Source of the DNA: an uncultured Trueperaceae bacterium
Lineage (GTDB): Bacteria > Deinococcota > Deinococci > Deinococcales > Trueperaceae
Length of the DNA stretch: 64,000 nucleotides
Assembly (NCBI GenBank): GCA_937907415.1
Contig: CALCHY010000369.1
Span: forward strand, 67,645-131,644
Direction of reading: 5' to 3'
The notes beneath the pieces are model-generated. The model had not been told where the DNA came from. It was given only the letters and a program-made list of their open reading frames with translations, and ran no database searches. The position numbers and the translations under genes were made by a program. This document shows positions 1 to 7,450 of the stretch, piece by piece (position 1 is the first letter of the stretch; each line of letters starts with the position of its first letter).

Positions 1-75
1 CAGGTGCCGCTTGACGCCCATGCCGGGCGCCAACCACAACCGCATCCTGCCTAAGCCGGCCAAGCCGCCGTTCAT
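1..75 (-). CDS. yvcK: YvcK/CofD-family protein, N-terminal fragment cut by the window edge
   Basis: Only the first 25 codons lie in the window. They contain the stretch WLAPGMGVKRHL, which matches the start of YvcK-family proteins (gluconeogenesis factor, CofD-like fold). The ATG overlaps the rapZ stop as ATGA, so the two genes are probably translationally coupled. rapZ-yvcK adjacency is common in Gram-positive bacteria and Deinococcota and supports the call. YvcK affects cell shape and carbon flux and binds UDP-sugars in species where it has been studied. The rest of the gene is outside the window, so its integrity cannot be judged. Confidence 0.7.
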   Translation of the reverse strand, partial: MNGGLAGLGRMRLWLAPGMGVKRHL

Positions 76-971
76 CGCGCTTCCTCGCCCCCCTTGTGGT
101 GCTCGGCCAGCGCGGCCTCGAGGTCGCGGTGCTGCGCCTGCGTGCGGTAACTGCCCGCCAGGTCGTGACTAAGCCGCTCCACGACGGCAACCGAACGGTG
201 CTGCCCGCCCGTGCATCCGACCGCGACCACGTAGTTGCTACGCCCGGTGCTCTCAGCCAAGTACGCGAGCGAGCGCACCAACAGGCGGATCTGGTGGTAA
301 AGCTCGAGCGCCTCAGGGGTGAAGACGTAACGCTGGACTTCCGCATCCGTGCCGGGCAGTGGCCTCAGCTCGTCGGAGTAGAACGGGTTTGGCATGCCGC
401 GCACGTCGAGGACGACGTCGACGTCGGTCGGGATGCCGCGCTTGAAGCCAAACGACACCAACCGCAGTAGCGGCCCAGCCCCGCCGGAGAAGCGGTCCCA
501 CAGGAGCTGCGTTAGCGCCCTCGCGCTGGTGCTGGTCGTATCGATGACGTCGTCCGCCAGCGCGCGTAATGGCTCGAGGACCACGCGTTCGGCGGCCAGG
601 TCAGAGGTGAGAGTACCGGTGGAGATCGGGTGCGCGCGGCGCGTGAAATTGTAGCGTTTGACGAGCACCTCGTCCGACGCGTCGAGGAACAGTAGCCGCG
701 GGGCGCGCCCCTGCTCCTTGAGGCGCGCAATTGCACCCGGTGCGTCTTTCAGGTAGTCGCGGGCGCGAATGTCGATGCTGATGCAGACGCCCTTCCACTC
801 GCCCGTCACCGTCTCGACGAAGTTGGGCCATAGGGCGGGCGGGAGGTTATCGACGGTGTAGAAGCCGATGTCCTCCAGCGCGTGCAACGCCGTCGTCTTG
901 CCGGCGCCGCTTAGGCCGGTGAGGACGACGAGTGGCAGCGGCTGCGCACCGGGCGTCTCCTGGCCGCTCAC
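72..971 (-). CDS. rapZ: RapZ-family nucleotide-binding protein
   Basis: A 299-residue protein of the RapZ/YvcJ family (usual length about 285). A Walker A motif, GLSGAGKT, sits at residues 19-26. The C-terminal domain carries the conserved GCTGGQHRSV block. In enterobacteria RapZ is an RNA-binding adaptor controlling glucosamine-6-phosphate synthase; elsewhere its role is less clear, so only the family is asserted. I chose the GTG at 971 because it overlaps the stop of the upstream SPOR gene as GTGA. An open frame continues further upstream, but its residues are an arginine-rich out-of-frame shadow of that SPOR gene. It is the fifth gene of the hisC-hisB-hisH-SPOR-rapZ-yvcK operon. Confidence 0.92.
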   Translation of the reverse strand: MSGQETPGAQPLPLVVLTGLSGAGKTTALHALEDIGFYTVDNLPPALWPNFVETVTGEWKGVCISIDIRARDYLKDAPGAIARLKEQGRAPRLLFLDASDEVLVKRYNFTRRAHPISTGTLTSDLAAERVVLEPLRALADDVIDTTSTSARALTQLLWDRFSGGAGPLLRLVSFGFKRGIPTDVDVVLDVRGMPNPFYSDELRPLPGTDAEVQRYVFTPEALELYHQIRLLVRSLAYLAESTGRSNYVVAVGCTGGQHRSVAVVERLSHDLAGSYRTQAQHRDLEAALAEHHKGGEEAR

Positions 972-1639
972 GGGGTCTCCATCATGAACTCGCAGGCCAC
1001 GAGCAACTCGCCCTGCTCGACGATCGCGAAGTCGCCTACGTGTGTCAGCAACGTTCCTGGGCAGAGGATGATCGCCGTGCGGCCAACGTCCTGCACGACG
1101 AAGCGCTTGCCGCCCCGCACGACTTCCGAGAAGGTCGCGGTCGGTTCGACTGTGAGCAGCGGGATGGGCCCGAGGCCCTGGATCACGCGCCAACGCGTAC
1201 CGTCGTGAACGACGCGCGCGTCCTGGCCCGCCACCTTGACGTTGAACGCCGGGACCGTGCCAGCGTCGTTGACAGGCGCCCACTCAGCGGGTTTCATGAA
1301 ACCAACCGTGCGTGAGGCGCAGGCGCGCGCCGTAGCGCCGGACGTGAACTCCACGACGGCCGCCTCGCGGACTATGGCGCCGGTGATGGCCTCCGCCATC
1401 GCCTCCGCCGCTGACCGGTCAGTGAAACAGCCGATGCGCACGCGCACGAACTGCAGGCCGTCCTGCATGGCGAACTCCGTGTAGGCGTCGAACGCGCGCG
1501 AGCGCAAGTCGTCCGCGGCCGACTGCGCCTCACGGTAGTCGCGTAGCGCCACGGTTTGAACCGCCCACGCCTCCGCCGCCGCCCAACTCGGGGCGGCCAT
1601 GAAGATGGCCGCGACGAGCATCAGCACCCGTGACTTCAC
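968..1639 (-). CDS. Secreted SPOR-domain-like protein
   Basis: A 223-residue protein. A signal peptide (basic VKSR, then a hydrophobic run ending AAPSWAAAEA) leads into a segment of about 75 residues that looks like a SPOR domain: QTVALRDYREAQSAADDLR and then VRVRIGCFTDRSAAEAMAEA. SPOR domains bind denuded peptidoglycan at division sites. The C-terminal half, about 130 residues, has no domain I recognise. The GTG at 1639 overlaps the hisH stop as GTGA, which fixes the start; a longer frame exists but is arginine-rich shadow. It sits between histidine genes and rapZ, so it is cotranscribed with metabolic genes despite being exported. The family call is moderate and the function is inferred. 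Confidence 0.7.
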   Translation of the reverse strand: MKSRVLMLVAAIFMAAPSWAAAEAWAVQTVALRDYREAQSAADDLRSRAFDAYTEFAMQDGLQFVRVRIGCFTDRSAAEAMAEAITGAIVREAAVVEFTSGATARACASRTVGFMKPAEWAPVNDAGTVPAFNVKVAGQDARVVHDGTRWRVIQGLGPIPLLTVEPTATFSEVVRGGKRFVVQDVGRTAIILCPGTLLTHVGDFAIVEQGELLVACEFMMETP

Positions 1640-2268
1640 GCTGCCGCCTGGCCGATCAGCGGCGCCAAGTTCGAGAGTATGTGTAACCCAACGCCTTGGC
1701 TCTTCTCTGGGTGGAACTGCGTCGCGTAAACGTTGCCGTAGGAGAACGCCGAGAGGAACGTCACGCCGGCGTACTCCGTGGTTGCGCCTGGCAACGGCGC
1801 GGCGCCGGGCGCCACCTCCGCGTAGTACGAGTTCGCGAAGTAGACGTATGCCCCGGCCGCGACTCCCGCGAGGAGCGGCGAGGCACCCCGTGGCGTCAGT
1901 TGGTTCCAACCCATCTGCGGCACGCTGCCGTGCCCAGCAGGAAAACGCTTGACCCAGCCGCGCACCAGGCCAAGGCCGGGCTCGTCTGGCGCCTCGTCAG
2001 AGCCGTCCAACAGTAGTTGCAGCCCGACGCAGATTCCGAGGAACGCTCGACCCTCCGCGAGGTGACCGCGCACGGCGGCCTCGAAGCCTGACGCGCGGAA
2101 CGCACGCGCCACCTGCCCGAAGTGCCCTTGCCCAGGCAGTACGAGCAGGTCGGGCGTGCCGACCGCGGCCGGGTCGTCAACCACGCGTGGCCTCAAGCCG
2201 GCGCGCTCGAGTGCGCGCTCGATGCTGCGCAGATTGCCCGCGCCGTAGTCGACGACGACGCTCCTCAT
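1636..2268 (-). CDS. hisH: Imidazole glycerol phosphate synthase, glutaminase subunit
   Basis: A 210-residue class I glutamine amidotransferase. It releases ammonia from glutamine for HisF, which makes IGP and AICAR in histidine synthesis. The nucleophile is Cys80 in GICVGLQ, and the partner His186 and Glu188 are in ATQFHPEKS. Length is normal for the family. The ATG overlaps the hisB stop as ATGA. hisF and hisA are not in this window, so the histidine genes must be split between loci. Confidence 0.96.
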   Translation of the reverse strand: MRSVVVDYGAGNLRSIERALERAGLRPRVVDDPAAVGTPDLLVLPGQGHFGQVARAFRASGFEAAVRGHLAEGRAFLGICVGLQLLLDGSDEAPDEPGLGLVRGWVKRFPAGHGSVPQMGWNQLTPRGASPLLAGVAAGAYVYFANSYYAEVAPGAAPLPGATTEYAGVTFLSAFSYGNVYATQFHPEKSQGVGLHILSNLAPLIGQAAA

Positions 2269-2852
2269 AAGAGCCCCTTGGTGGAGGGTAGCTCCGCGTG
2301 CGTTACGCGGGTGGCGTCGCGCAGCGCCCTCGCGAACGCCTTCATGACAGCCTCGCAGGCGTGGTGTGACTCGTCCGCCGCCAACAGGCGCACGTGCATG
2401 GTGGCGCCAGCGTGGTTGGCGAAACCGCGGAGCAGCTCGCGCAGGTGGTAGGCGTTGAAGCCGCCGGAGTCGCCAACGAGCCCGCTCGGGTCGAACGACA
2501 AGTGCGGTCTACCAGATAGGTCCAGCACGACGTGGGCGAGCGTCTCATCCATCGGCACGAAGGCGCTGCCGTAACGTTCGATGCCCTTGCGGTCGCCTAG
2601 CGCCTGCCCGACCGCCTGGCCGATGACGATCCCGCAGTCCTCCGCCAAGTGGTGCACGTCGATGTGCAGGTCGCCCGTAGCCTCGACTGCGAGGTCGAAG
2701 CGACCGTGCCTCACGAGCATGTCGAGCAAGTGATCGAGGAAGCCGTGGCCCGTTACCGCTCCGCTCGCGGTGCCCTGCGTGGTGTCGAGGTCGAGGCTCA
2801 CGGTGATCTGCGTCTCGCTCGTTACGCGCGAGACTTGACTGGTGCGGCTCAT
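2265..2852 (-). CDS. hisB: Imidazoleglycerol-phosphate dehydratase
   Basis: A 195-residue monofunctional IGP dehydratase, converting IGP to imidazole acetol phosphate. The metal-binding repeats are visible: HGFLDHLLDML, DVHHLAEDCGI and the C-terminal ESHHACEA block. It lacks the N-terminal histidinol-phosphatase domain seen in enterobacterial HisB. Start and stop both overlap neighbours as ATGA (hisC upstream, hisH downstream), so translation of the three genes is likely coupled. Confidence 0.96.
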   Translation of the reverse strand: MSRTSQVSRVTSETQITVSLDLDTTQGTASGAVTGHGFLDHLLDMLVRHGRFDLAVEATGDLHIDVHHLAEDCGIVIGQAVGQALGDRKGIERYGSAFVPMDETLAHVVLDLSGRPHLSFDPSGLVGDSGGFNAYHLRELLRGFANHAGATMHVRLLAADESHHACEAVMKAFARALRDATRVTHAELPSTKGLL

Positions 2853-3928
2853 CTTGCGCCTCCGTTAACCAGTGACTGCGGCTCGACCGCGGAACGGCAG
2901 GCGGTGATGAAGGCGTCGTTCTCGCTACTGGTGCCAACAGACACGCGCAGGCAGCCCGCGGCGCCTGGCAGGTGGTCCTGGCGCCTGATGACTATGCCTG
3001 CTGCGAGGAGGCGCTCGTAGACGCCGGCGGGATCGGAAGTGCGGAACAGCACGAAGTTGGCCTCGGAGGGGAACGGCCGTACCCCCGGCATCGCCGCCAG
3101 GGCCGCCACGATGCGCGCGCGTTCGTCCTTGACGTGCTGCACGCGGGCGCTGACGAGGTCCTCCTCGTCGAGGAGGGCGCTTGCCACGGCGACTTGCCAT
3201 GGGTTGACGCTGAAGGGCAGCAGCGCCTTCCTGACTTCCTGCGCCACCTCCGCGTGGGCGAGCGCGTAACCTACGCGGGCCCCAGCCAAGCCGAACGCTT
3301 TGCTGAAGGTCCTGAGGATAACGGCGTTAGGGTAGCGGGCAACGAGCTTCACGAGGTCAGCGCCTGCGAACTCGGCGTACGCCTCGTCGATGACGACCAG
3401 GGTCTGGTCGGCGCCCGCCGCGATCAGTTCCTCTACCTGTGCTGCGCTGTAGAGGTTGCCGGTTGGAGCTGCCGGGTTAGCCAGGAACAGGACTCCAGGC
3501 CCTCCCGCCATGGCGGATAACAGAGCGCTCGAGGGTAGGGCGAAATCGGCTCCAAGCGGCACTTCGATCAGTCGCGCTTCGAGTAGGCGCGCTTGAGCGG
3601 CGTACACCGCGAAGGTCGGGGCGACCGTGATGACCTTGCGACCAAGGCCCGCCACGATGGTGAGTGCCTGGATGAGGGTGTTTGACCCGTTGGCCACCAC
3701 CACACCTGCTGTCGGCCACTCGTGCTTGGCGGCCAGCTTACCCTCGAGCTTCGCGGGCGACAGCTCCGGGTAGCGGTTCCACGCCACGCCAGCCAACTGC
3801 TGCATGACTCGGACCTTGATCAGCTCGGGAACGTCGTCTGGACTCTCGTTCTGGTCGAGCTTGATTGGTTCGGGGTGCGGTGTGAAGTGGTAGGGCGCGA
3901 GCGCCTTCACGGCGTTCCTTATCGTCAT
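2849..3928 (-). CDS. hisC: Histidinol-phosphate aminotransferase
   Basis: A 359-residue fold-type I PLP aminotransferase that makes histidinol phosphate. The PLP lysine is in RTFSKAFGLAGARVGYAL, and the N-terminus has the HisC signature IKLDQNESP. Two starts are possible, ATG at 3937 or ATG at 3928. I prefer 3928 because a TAGCAT -10 box ends exactly 7 nt before it, the spacing seen at many leaderless genes in this window; the upstream ATG would overlap that box. It is the first gene of the his-SPOR-rapZ-yvcK operon. Confidence 0.93.
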   Translation of the reverse strand: MTIRNAVKALAPYHFTPHPEPIKLDQNESPDDVPELIKVRVMQQLAGVAWNRYPELSPAKLEGKLAAKHEWPTAGVVVANGSNTLIQALTIVAGLGRKVITVAPTFAVYAAQARLLEARLIEVPLGADFALPSSALLSAMAGGPGVLFLANPAAPTGNLYSAAQVEELIAAGADQTLVVIDEAYAEFAGADLVKLVARYPNAVILRTFSKAFGLAGARVGYALAHAEVAQEVRKALLPFSVNPWQVAVASALLDEEDLVSARVQHVKDERARIVAALAAMPGVRPFPSEANFVLFRTSDPAGVYERLLAAGIVIRRQDHLPGAAGCLRVSVGTSSENDAFITACRSAVEPQSLVNGGAR

Positions 3929-3935
3929 GGGTCCC

Positions 3936-3941
3936 ATGCTA
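3936..3941 (-). promoter_or_regulatory. -10 box for leaderless hisC
   Basis: TAGCAT on the minus strand, 7 nt before the ATG at 3928. No Shine-Dalgarno sequence lies between. The -35 region is not recognisable. Confidence 0.5.
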
Positions 3942-3952
3942 GCGCGTCGTGA

Positions 3953-3977
3953 ATGGGGCCGCTCGGCGCGGCCCCAT
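3953..3977 (-). terminator. Hairpin after the TPR gene
   Basis: A perfect 9-bp stem (ATGGGGCCG with CGGCCCCAT) and a 7-nt loop, between the TPR stop at 4011 and hisC. There is no T-tract after the stem, so it may act weakly or with Rho. Confidence 0.55.
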
Positions 3978-4010
3978 GAGTGACGTGGCGGGTTACTTGG
4001 TGGACGCGAG

Positions 4011-6161
4011 CTACTGGCCCATGCGGTCGCGCACGTCCGAGATGAGCCCGTCGGTCATGGCGGTCAGGCCCGGGTCGAGGCGGCCGGCTTCCGTGAACTC
4101 GGCGATCGACTCGTCGAAGCGTTGGATGGCGTAGTACACGATCCCGAGGTTCAGGTGCGCCTGCGCGTTGTCGGCGTTGGCTGCTACGGCGCGGCGCAGG
4201 TAATCGAGCGCGAGGTCGAAGCGCCCGAGTTCGATCTGCGAGTAACCGAGGTTGTTCAGCACGATGTCAGAGTCTGGGTAGCTTTCAAGCGCGGCCTCGT
4301 AGTCGCCGATCGCCCCGCGCGTGTCACCGCTGAACTGCTTGGCGTAACCGAGGTAGAAGGACGCCAGGCCGGTAGGCTGCAGCTCGTTCGAGCGCTCGAA
4401 GGCGCTTACGGCCGCGGCGAAGTCCCTGACGTCGAGGGCGTAGAGGCCCTGCTGGAAGGCAACGCCGGCTTCCTCCTCGAAGGCAACGTCGCCGCCGCCA
4501 GTGAGTTGCCTTTGCTCACCGAGTAGCTCGAGGCTGCGCTGCGCGAGCGCTTGCCCCGGCTCTAGGTCGAGGGAGCGCTTCAGCGCCTTCTCGCCGTCCT
4601 CGAGGCGACCGACGCGCACGAGTGCCGTGCCGTAAAGGGCCTGCAACTCGGCGTCGTCCGGGCTGGCGGTCACCAGCGGTTCGATGATCTGCAGCGCCCC
4701 GTTGGCGCGTCCGGCAGCGAGGTAGAGCTCGGCGAGGCTGCGGTCCACGTCGGCGCCGCTGCCGCGCAGTGCCTCGAAGGTGCGGCGCGCGCCGTCGAGG
4801 TCGCCGCGCCGTGCTTGGGCAACGGCGAGGAGGTTGCCAACCGCGACGTCGTTCGGGTTCTGGGTGTAAAGCGGTCCGAGGAGCGCTTCGGCTTCCTCGG
4901 CGCGTCCGCTCTGCAGGAGGAGGTCGGCTTGCGCGACGACCAGGTCGGTGCTGTTCGGGTAGAGGGCCTTGCCTGCTTCAACGATCGCGAGGGCGTCGGT
5001 CGCGTAGGCGGACGGCAGCAACCGGCCGAGGGCGTAGAGGCCGGCCGACCGGGCGAGCGGTTCGCCGACGGCCTGCTGCAAGTAGGCGAGGGCGTCACCG
5101 GCGGCGCCGCCGTCGATGAGGCGACGCATGACCGCGCCCCGCAACAGCACTGACTCTGGTGCGTAGCTCTCGGCGCGGCGCAGCGTCTGTAGCGCGCGCT
5201 GTGAATCCGCCTGGCGTGAGCTCAGCCGGATGTAGGCGTCGATGAAGCGCGGGTAGGCGTTGATCGCTGCCTGCAGGTCCACGCTTGGATCTGCGGACGG
5301 GGTGGCAGAAGCGGCCTCCATGGAGGCGCGGCCTGCCAGCGCAACGGCGTGGCTTGGGTTAGCGGTGAGCGCCGCGGCGAAGGCCGCGGTGGCGAGTTCG
5401 GGTTCGTTAGCGGCGTCGAAGACTACGCCGGCCGTGGCCTGCACTTCGGCATCGTCTGGAGCGAGTTCTACGGCGACCTTCGCCGCTGCGACGGCTCCGG
5501 CGAGGTCGCCCTCTAGCGCCAGTATGCGGGCGTACTCGACCTGCACCCAGGCCGAGCCGGCGTCGAGCCCGGCTGCGGTGGCTAGGTCGTCAGAGCGGGC
5601 GCCTGGTAGGCCGGAGGCGGCGAGGCCCGTCGGTGCGAGGCTGGCGACCGAGGGGGTCTGGTTCGCGGCAGCGGCAACGCGTGCCAGGTTGGCGGCGCTG
5701 CTGTTGGGTAACACGGTGCGCGCTACGGCGTCTGCCGCAGCCGCCGCCAAGGCGGCCGGGTTGGCGCCCTGTACGGTTAGCGGCTTGGTCGCTCCGCCGA
5801 TGGTCACGTTGATGGTGGCAGTCACTCCGCCACCGCCCGTCGATACCCTGCCCGTTACGACCGCGTTCGCGTCGAACAAGCGGCCGATGGTTGCCTGCAC
5901 GTCGACCTGCGCGGCCGCTGCCTTGTTGGCGACCAACGCGGCGTCGCCTATCGGTGGAACGTAGACGTTCGGGAGTTGATTGAGGGCGTGCTGCAGTGCC
6001 GTTGGTAGGCCCAACTGGTAGGGCGAAACGGCAGCGTCGGTATCGAACGGCAGAATCACCACGCGAGTTACTGCGGTGGCGTTCTGGGCCGCGGCGGGCG
6101 CCTGAAGCAGCACAAGTGCCGCTGCTAGCGCCAAGAACGTGGTGAAGAGGCGTCGAGGCAT
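4011..6161 (-). CDS. Exported tetratricopeptide-repeat protein
   Basis: A protein of about 716 residues. A signal peptide (MPRRLF, a hydrophobic run, then APAAAQ) is followed by a region of about 180 residues that resembles the nucleotide/metal-independent N-domain of envelope TPR proteins (RVVILPFDTD, then GRLFDANAVVTGRV). From about residue 190 to the end there is a long array of TPR repeats with the usual spacing of A, G, Y, A and P. It is probably a periplasmic or envelope protein-interaction scaffold; no enzyme motif is visible. A GTG three bases earlier is equally possible. A TATACT box 8 nt before the ATG makes it a single, leaderless gene. Confidence 0.85.
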   Translation of the reverse strand: MPRRLFTTFLALAAALVLLQAPAAAQNATAVTRVVILPFDTDAAVSPYQLGLPTALQHALNQLPNVYVPPIGDAALVANKAAAAQVDVQATIGRLFDANAVVTGRVSTGGGGVTATINVTIGGATKPLTVQGANPAALAAAAADAVARTVLPNSSAANLARVAAAANQTPSVASLAPTGLAASGLPGARSDDLATAAGLDAGSAWVQVEYARILALEGDLAGAVAAAKVAVELAPDDAEVQATAGVVFDAANEPELATAAFAAALTANPSHAVALAGRASMEAASATPSADPSVDLQAAINAYPRFIDAYIRLSSRQADSQRALQTLRRAESYAPESVLLRGAVMRRLIDGGAAGDALAYLQQAVGEPLARSAGLYALGRLLPSAYATDALAIVEAGKALYPNSTDLVVAQADLLLQSGRAEEAEALLGPLYTQNPNDVAVGNLLAVAQARRGDLDGARRTFEALRGSGADVDRSLAELYLAAGRANGALQIIEPLVTASPDDAELQALYGTALVRVGRLEDGEKALKRSLDLEPGQALAQRSLELLGEQRQLTGGGDVAFEEEAGVAFQQGLYALDVRDFAAAVSAFERSNELQPTGLASFYLGYAKQFSGDTRGAIGDYEAALESYPDSDIVLNNLGYSQIELGRFDLALDYLRRAVAANADNAQAHLNLGIVYYAIQRFDESIAEFTEAGRLDPGLTAMTDGLISDVRDRMGQ

Positions 6162-6169
6162 CACGGCGG

Positions 6170-6175
6170 AGTATA
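6170..6175 (-). promoter_or_regulatory. -10 box for the leaderless TPR gene
   Basis: TATACT on the minus strand, 5 nt before the GTG at 6164 and 8 nt before the ATG at 6161. It lies between cdd and the TPR gene. Confidence 0.6.
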
Positions 6176-6212
6176 CCTAGGCGAGCGTGAGAATACTCAG
6201 GTCAGGGCGCCG

Positions 6213-6623
6213 TCAGAGACGGAATCCGCCAGGCAGTAGCTCGGCGACCGTCGTGGTGACTACCTGGCCAGCGCCGTTCACCATGTGAACGAGCGCGGTG
6301 GGGGAGAACTCGAAGAGCACTTGGCGGCACGAGCCGCACGGCGACGCGGGCGTCTCAGACGACGACACGACGACGACTTCACTGAACTCACGCTCTCCCG
6401 CGCTGATCATCGCCTGCACGGCCGACTGCTCAGCGCAGCGCGTCAGGCCGAAGCTGGCGTTCTCCACGTTGGCGCCGGCATAGACCCGCCCGCTGGCCGT
6501 GCGCAGCGCCGCCCCAACGGGGAAGCGCGAGTACGGCACGTACGCGTTGTCCTGAGCGGCGCGCGCGGCGTCAAGCAGGTCGCGTGGCACGTCATCGAGC
6601 GAGGAAGCACGGCGTTCGTTCAA
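6213..6623 (-). CDS. cdd: Cytidine deaminase
   Basis: A 136-residue homotetrameric-type cytidine deaminase of pyrimidine salvage (cytidine or deoxycytidine to uridine or deoxyuridine). The zinc ligands are Cys63, Cys96 and Cys99, and the catalytic Glu65 is in CAEQSA. The substrate-binding segment YVPYSRFPVGAAL is intact. It is the last gene of the nfeD-to-cdd operon and starts 3 nt after the dgkA stop. Confidence 0.96.
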   Translation of the reverse strand: MNERRASSLDDVPRDLLDAARAAQDNAYVPYSRFPVGAALRTASGRVYAGANVENASFGLTRCAEQSAVQAMISAGEREFSEVVVVSSSETPASPCGSCRQVLFEFSPTALVHMVNGAGQVVTTTVAELLPGGFRL

Positions 6624-6626
6624 GGT

Positions 6627-7001
6627 TCAACCCCCTCCAAGACCTAGTTGTAGTTTACGAAGGAGGGGCGGCCCTATCACAACCACCCCAACGGTCAGCG
6701 CGGCGAGCGCCGCCACGAGAACGGCTCCCGCACTCAGGTCCTTGGCGGCGGCCGCCAGGGCATGGTGTTCGGGTTGCACGAGGTCTACCAGCGCCTCGAC
6801 GGCGCTGTTCGTCAGTTCGAAGGCGAGGACGAGCCCCGTCATCATCAGGATCGGCGCGACGGTTGCGCTCGTCCACCAGGCGAGGAGCAGCACCGCGACC
6901 GCGATGACGACCTCGATGCGAAAGTTGCGCTGCTCGCGCCAGGCGAGCCGCACGCCCGCCAACGCGAACCCCAAGCTCCGCCTGAAGCGCACGGGGCTCA
7001 C
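6627..7001 (-). CDS. dgkA: Undecaprenol/diacylglycerol kinase (DgkA family)
   Basis: A 124-residue integral membrane lipid kinase. Three membrane segments surround the family motif FELTNSAVEALVD (Glu62, Asn65, Glu69, Asp73) and a downstream KDLSAGAVL segment. In most non-enterobacteria this family phosphorylates undecaprenol to recycle the cell-wall lipid carrier. The GTG at 7001 overlaps the ybeY stop as GTGA and gives the usual family length; a longer frame adds only a shadow of ybeY. ybeY-dgkA-cdd order is widely conserved. Confidence 0.9.
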   Translation of the reverse strand: MSPVRFRRSLGFALAGVRLAWREQRNFRIEVVIAVAVLLLAWWTSATVAPILMMTGLVLAFELTNSAVEALVDLVQPEHHALAAAAKDLSAGAVLVAALAALTVGVVVIGPPLLRKLQLGLGGG

Positions 7002-7450
7002 GAGGGGCTCTGCGCCTCGCAGGCGATCTCCAAGATGCGCGCCTGGGCGATGAGGAACGGCTTCCACTCCTCGTCGTCATGGTGATCGAGGCCCGTGAGG
7101 TGCGTGATGGCGTGAGCGGCTAGCACCATGACCTCGTCCTCGGTCGAGTGGCCGTGCTGGGCAGCTTGCCGTTCGGCCGTGTCTAGGCTGATGAGTACGT
7201 CGCCGAGGTGGGCTACGCCAGGGAACCAGGCGCCGTCCGGTTCGTAGGTCGGGTAGGAGAGGACGTCGGTCGGCCCCTCGACCCCGCGATCGCGCAGGTT
7301 GTGTTCAGCGACGCTCGCGTCGTCGAGCAGGACTATCGTCACCTCGCGGTCCCCAAGCCCTGCGCCTTGCAGATACAGCGCTACGACCTCACGGAGTCGC
7401 TCAGTTCGAGGGAAGCGTGCGGTCTCGTCCAATACCTCTACCTGGTCCAC
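6998..7450 (-). CDS. ybeY: Endoribonuclease YbeY (rRNA maturation)
   Basis: A 150-residue metal-dependent RNase acting in 16S rRNA 3'-end processing and ribosome quality control. The zinc triad is His113, His117 and His123 in HAITHLTGLDH. I chose GTG at 7450 because AAGGGGG lies about 8 nt upstream; a TTG at 7432 is the alternative. With this start the gene overlaps the end of pgpH by 50 nt, long for this genome. The order phoH-pgpH-ybeY-dgkA-cdd matches that in many bacteria. Confidence 0.92.
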   Translation of the reverse strand: MDQVEVLDETARFPRTERLREVVALYLQGAGLGDREVTIVLLDDASVAEHNLRDRGVEGPTDVLSYPTYEPDGAWFPGVAHLGDVLISLDTAERQAAQHGHSTEDEVMVLAAHAITHLTGLDHHDDEEWKPFLIAQARILEIACEAQSPS

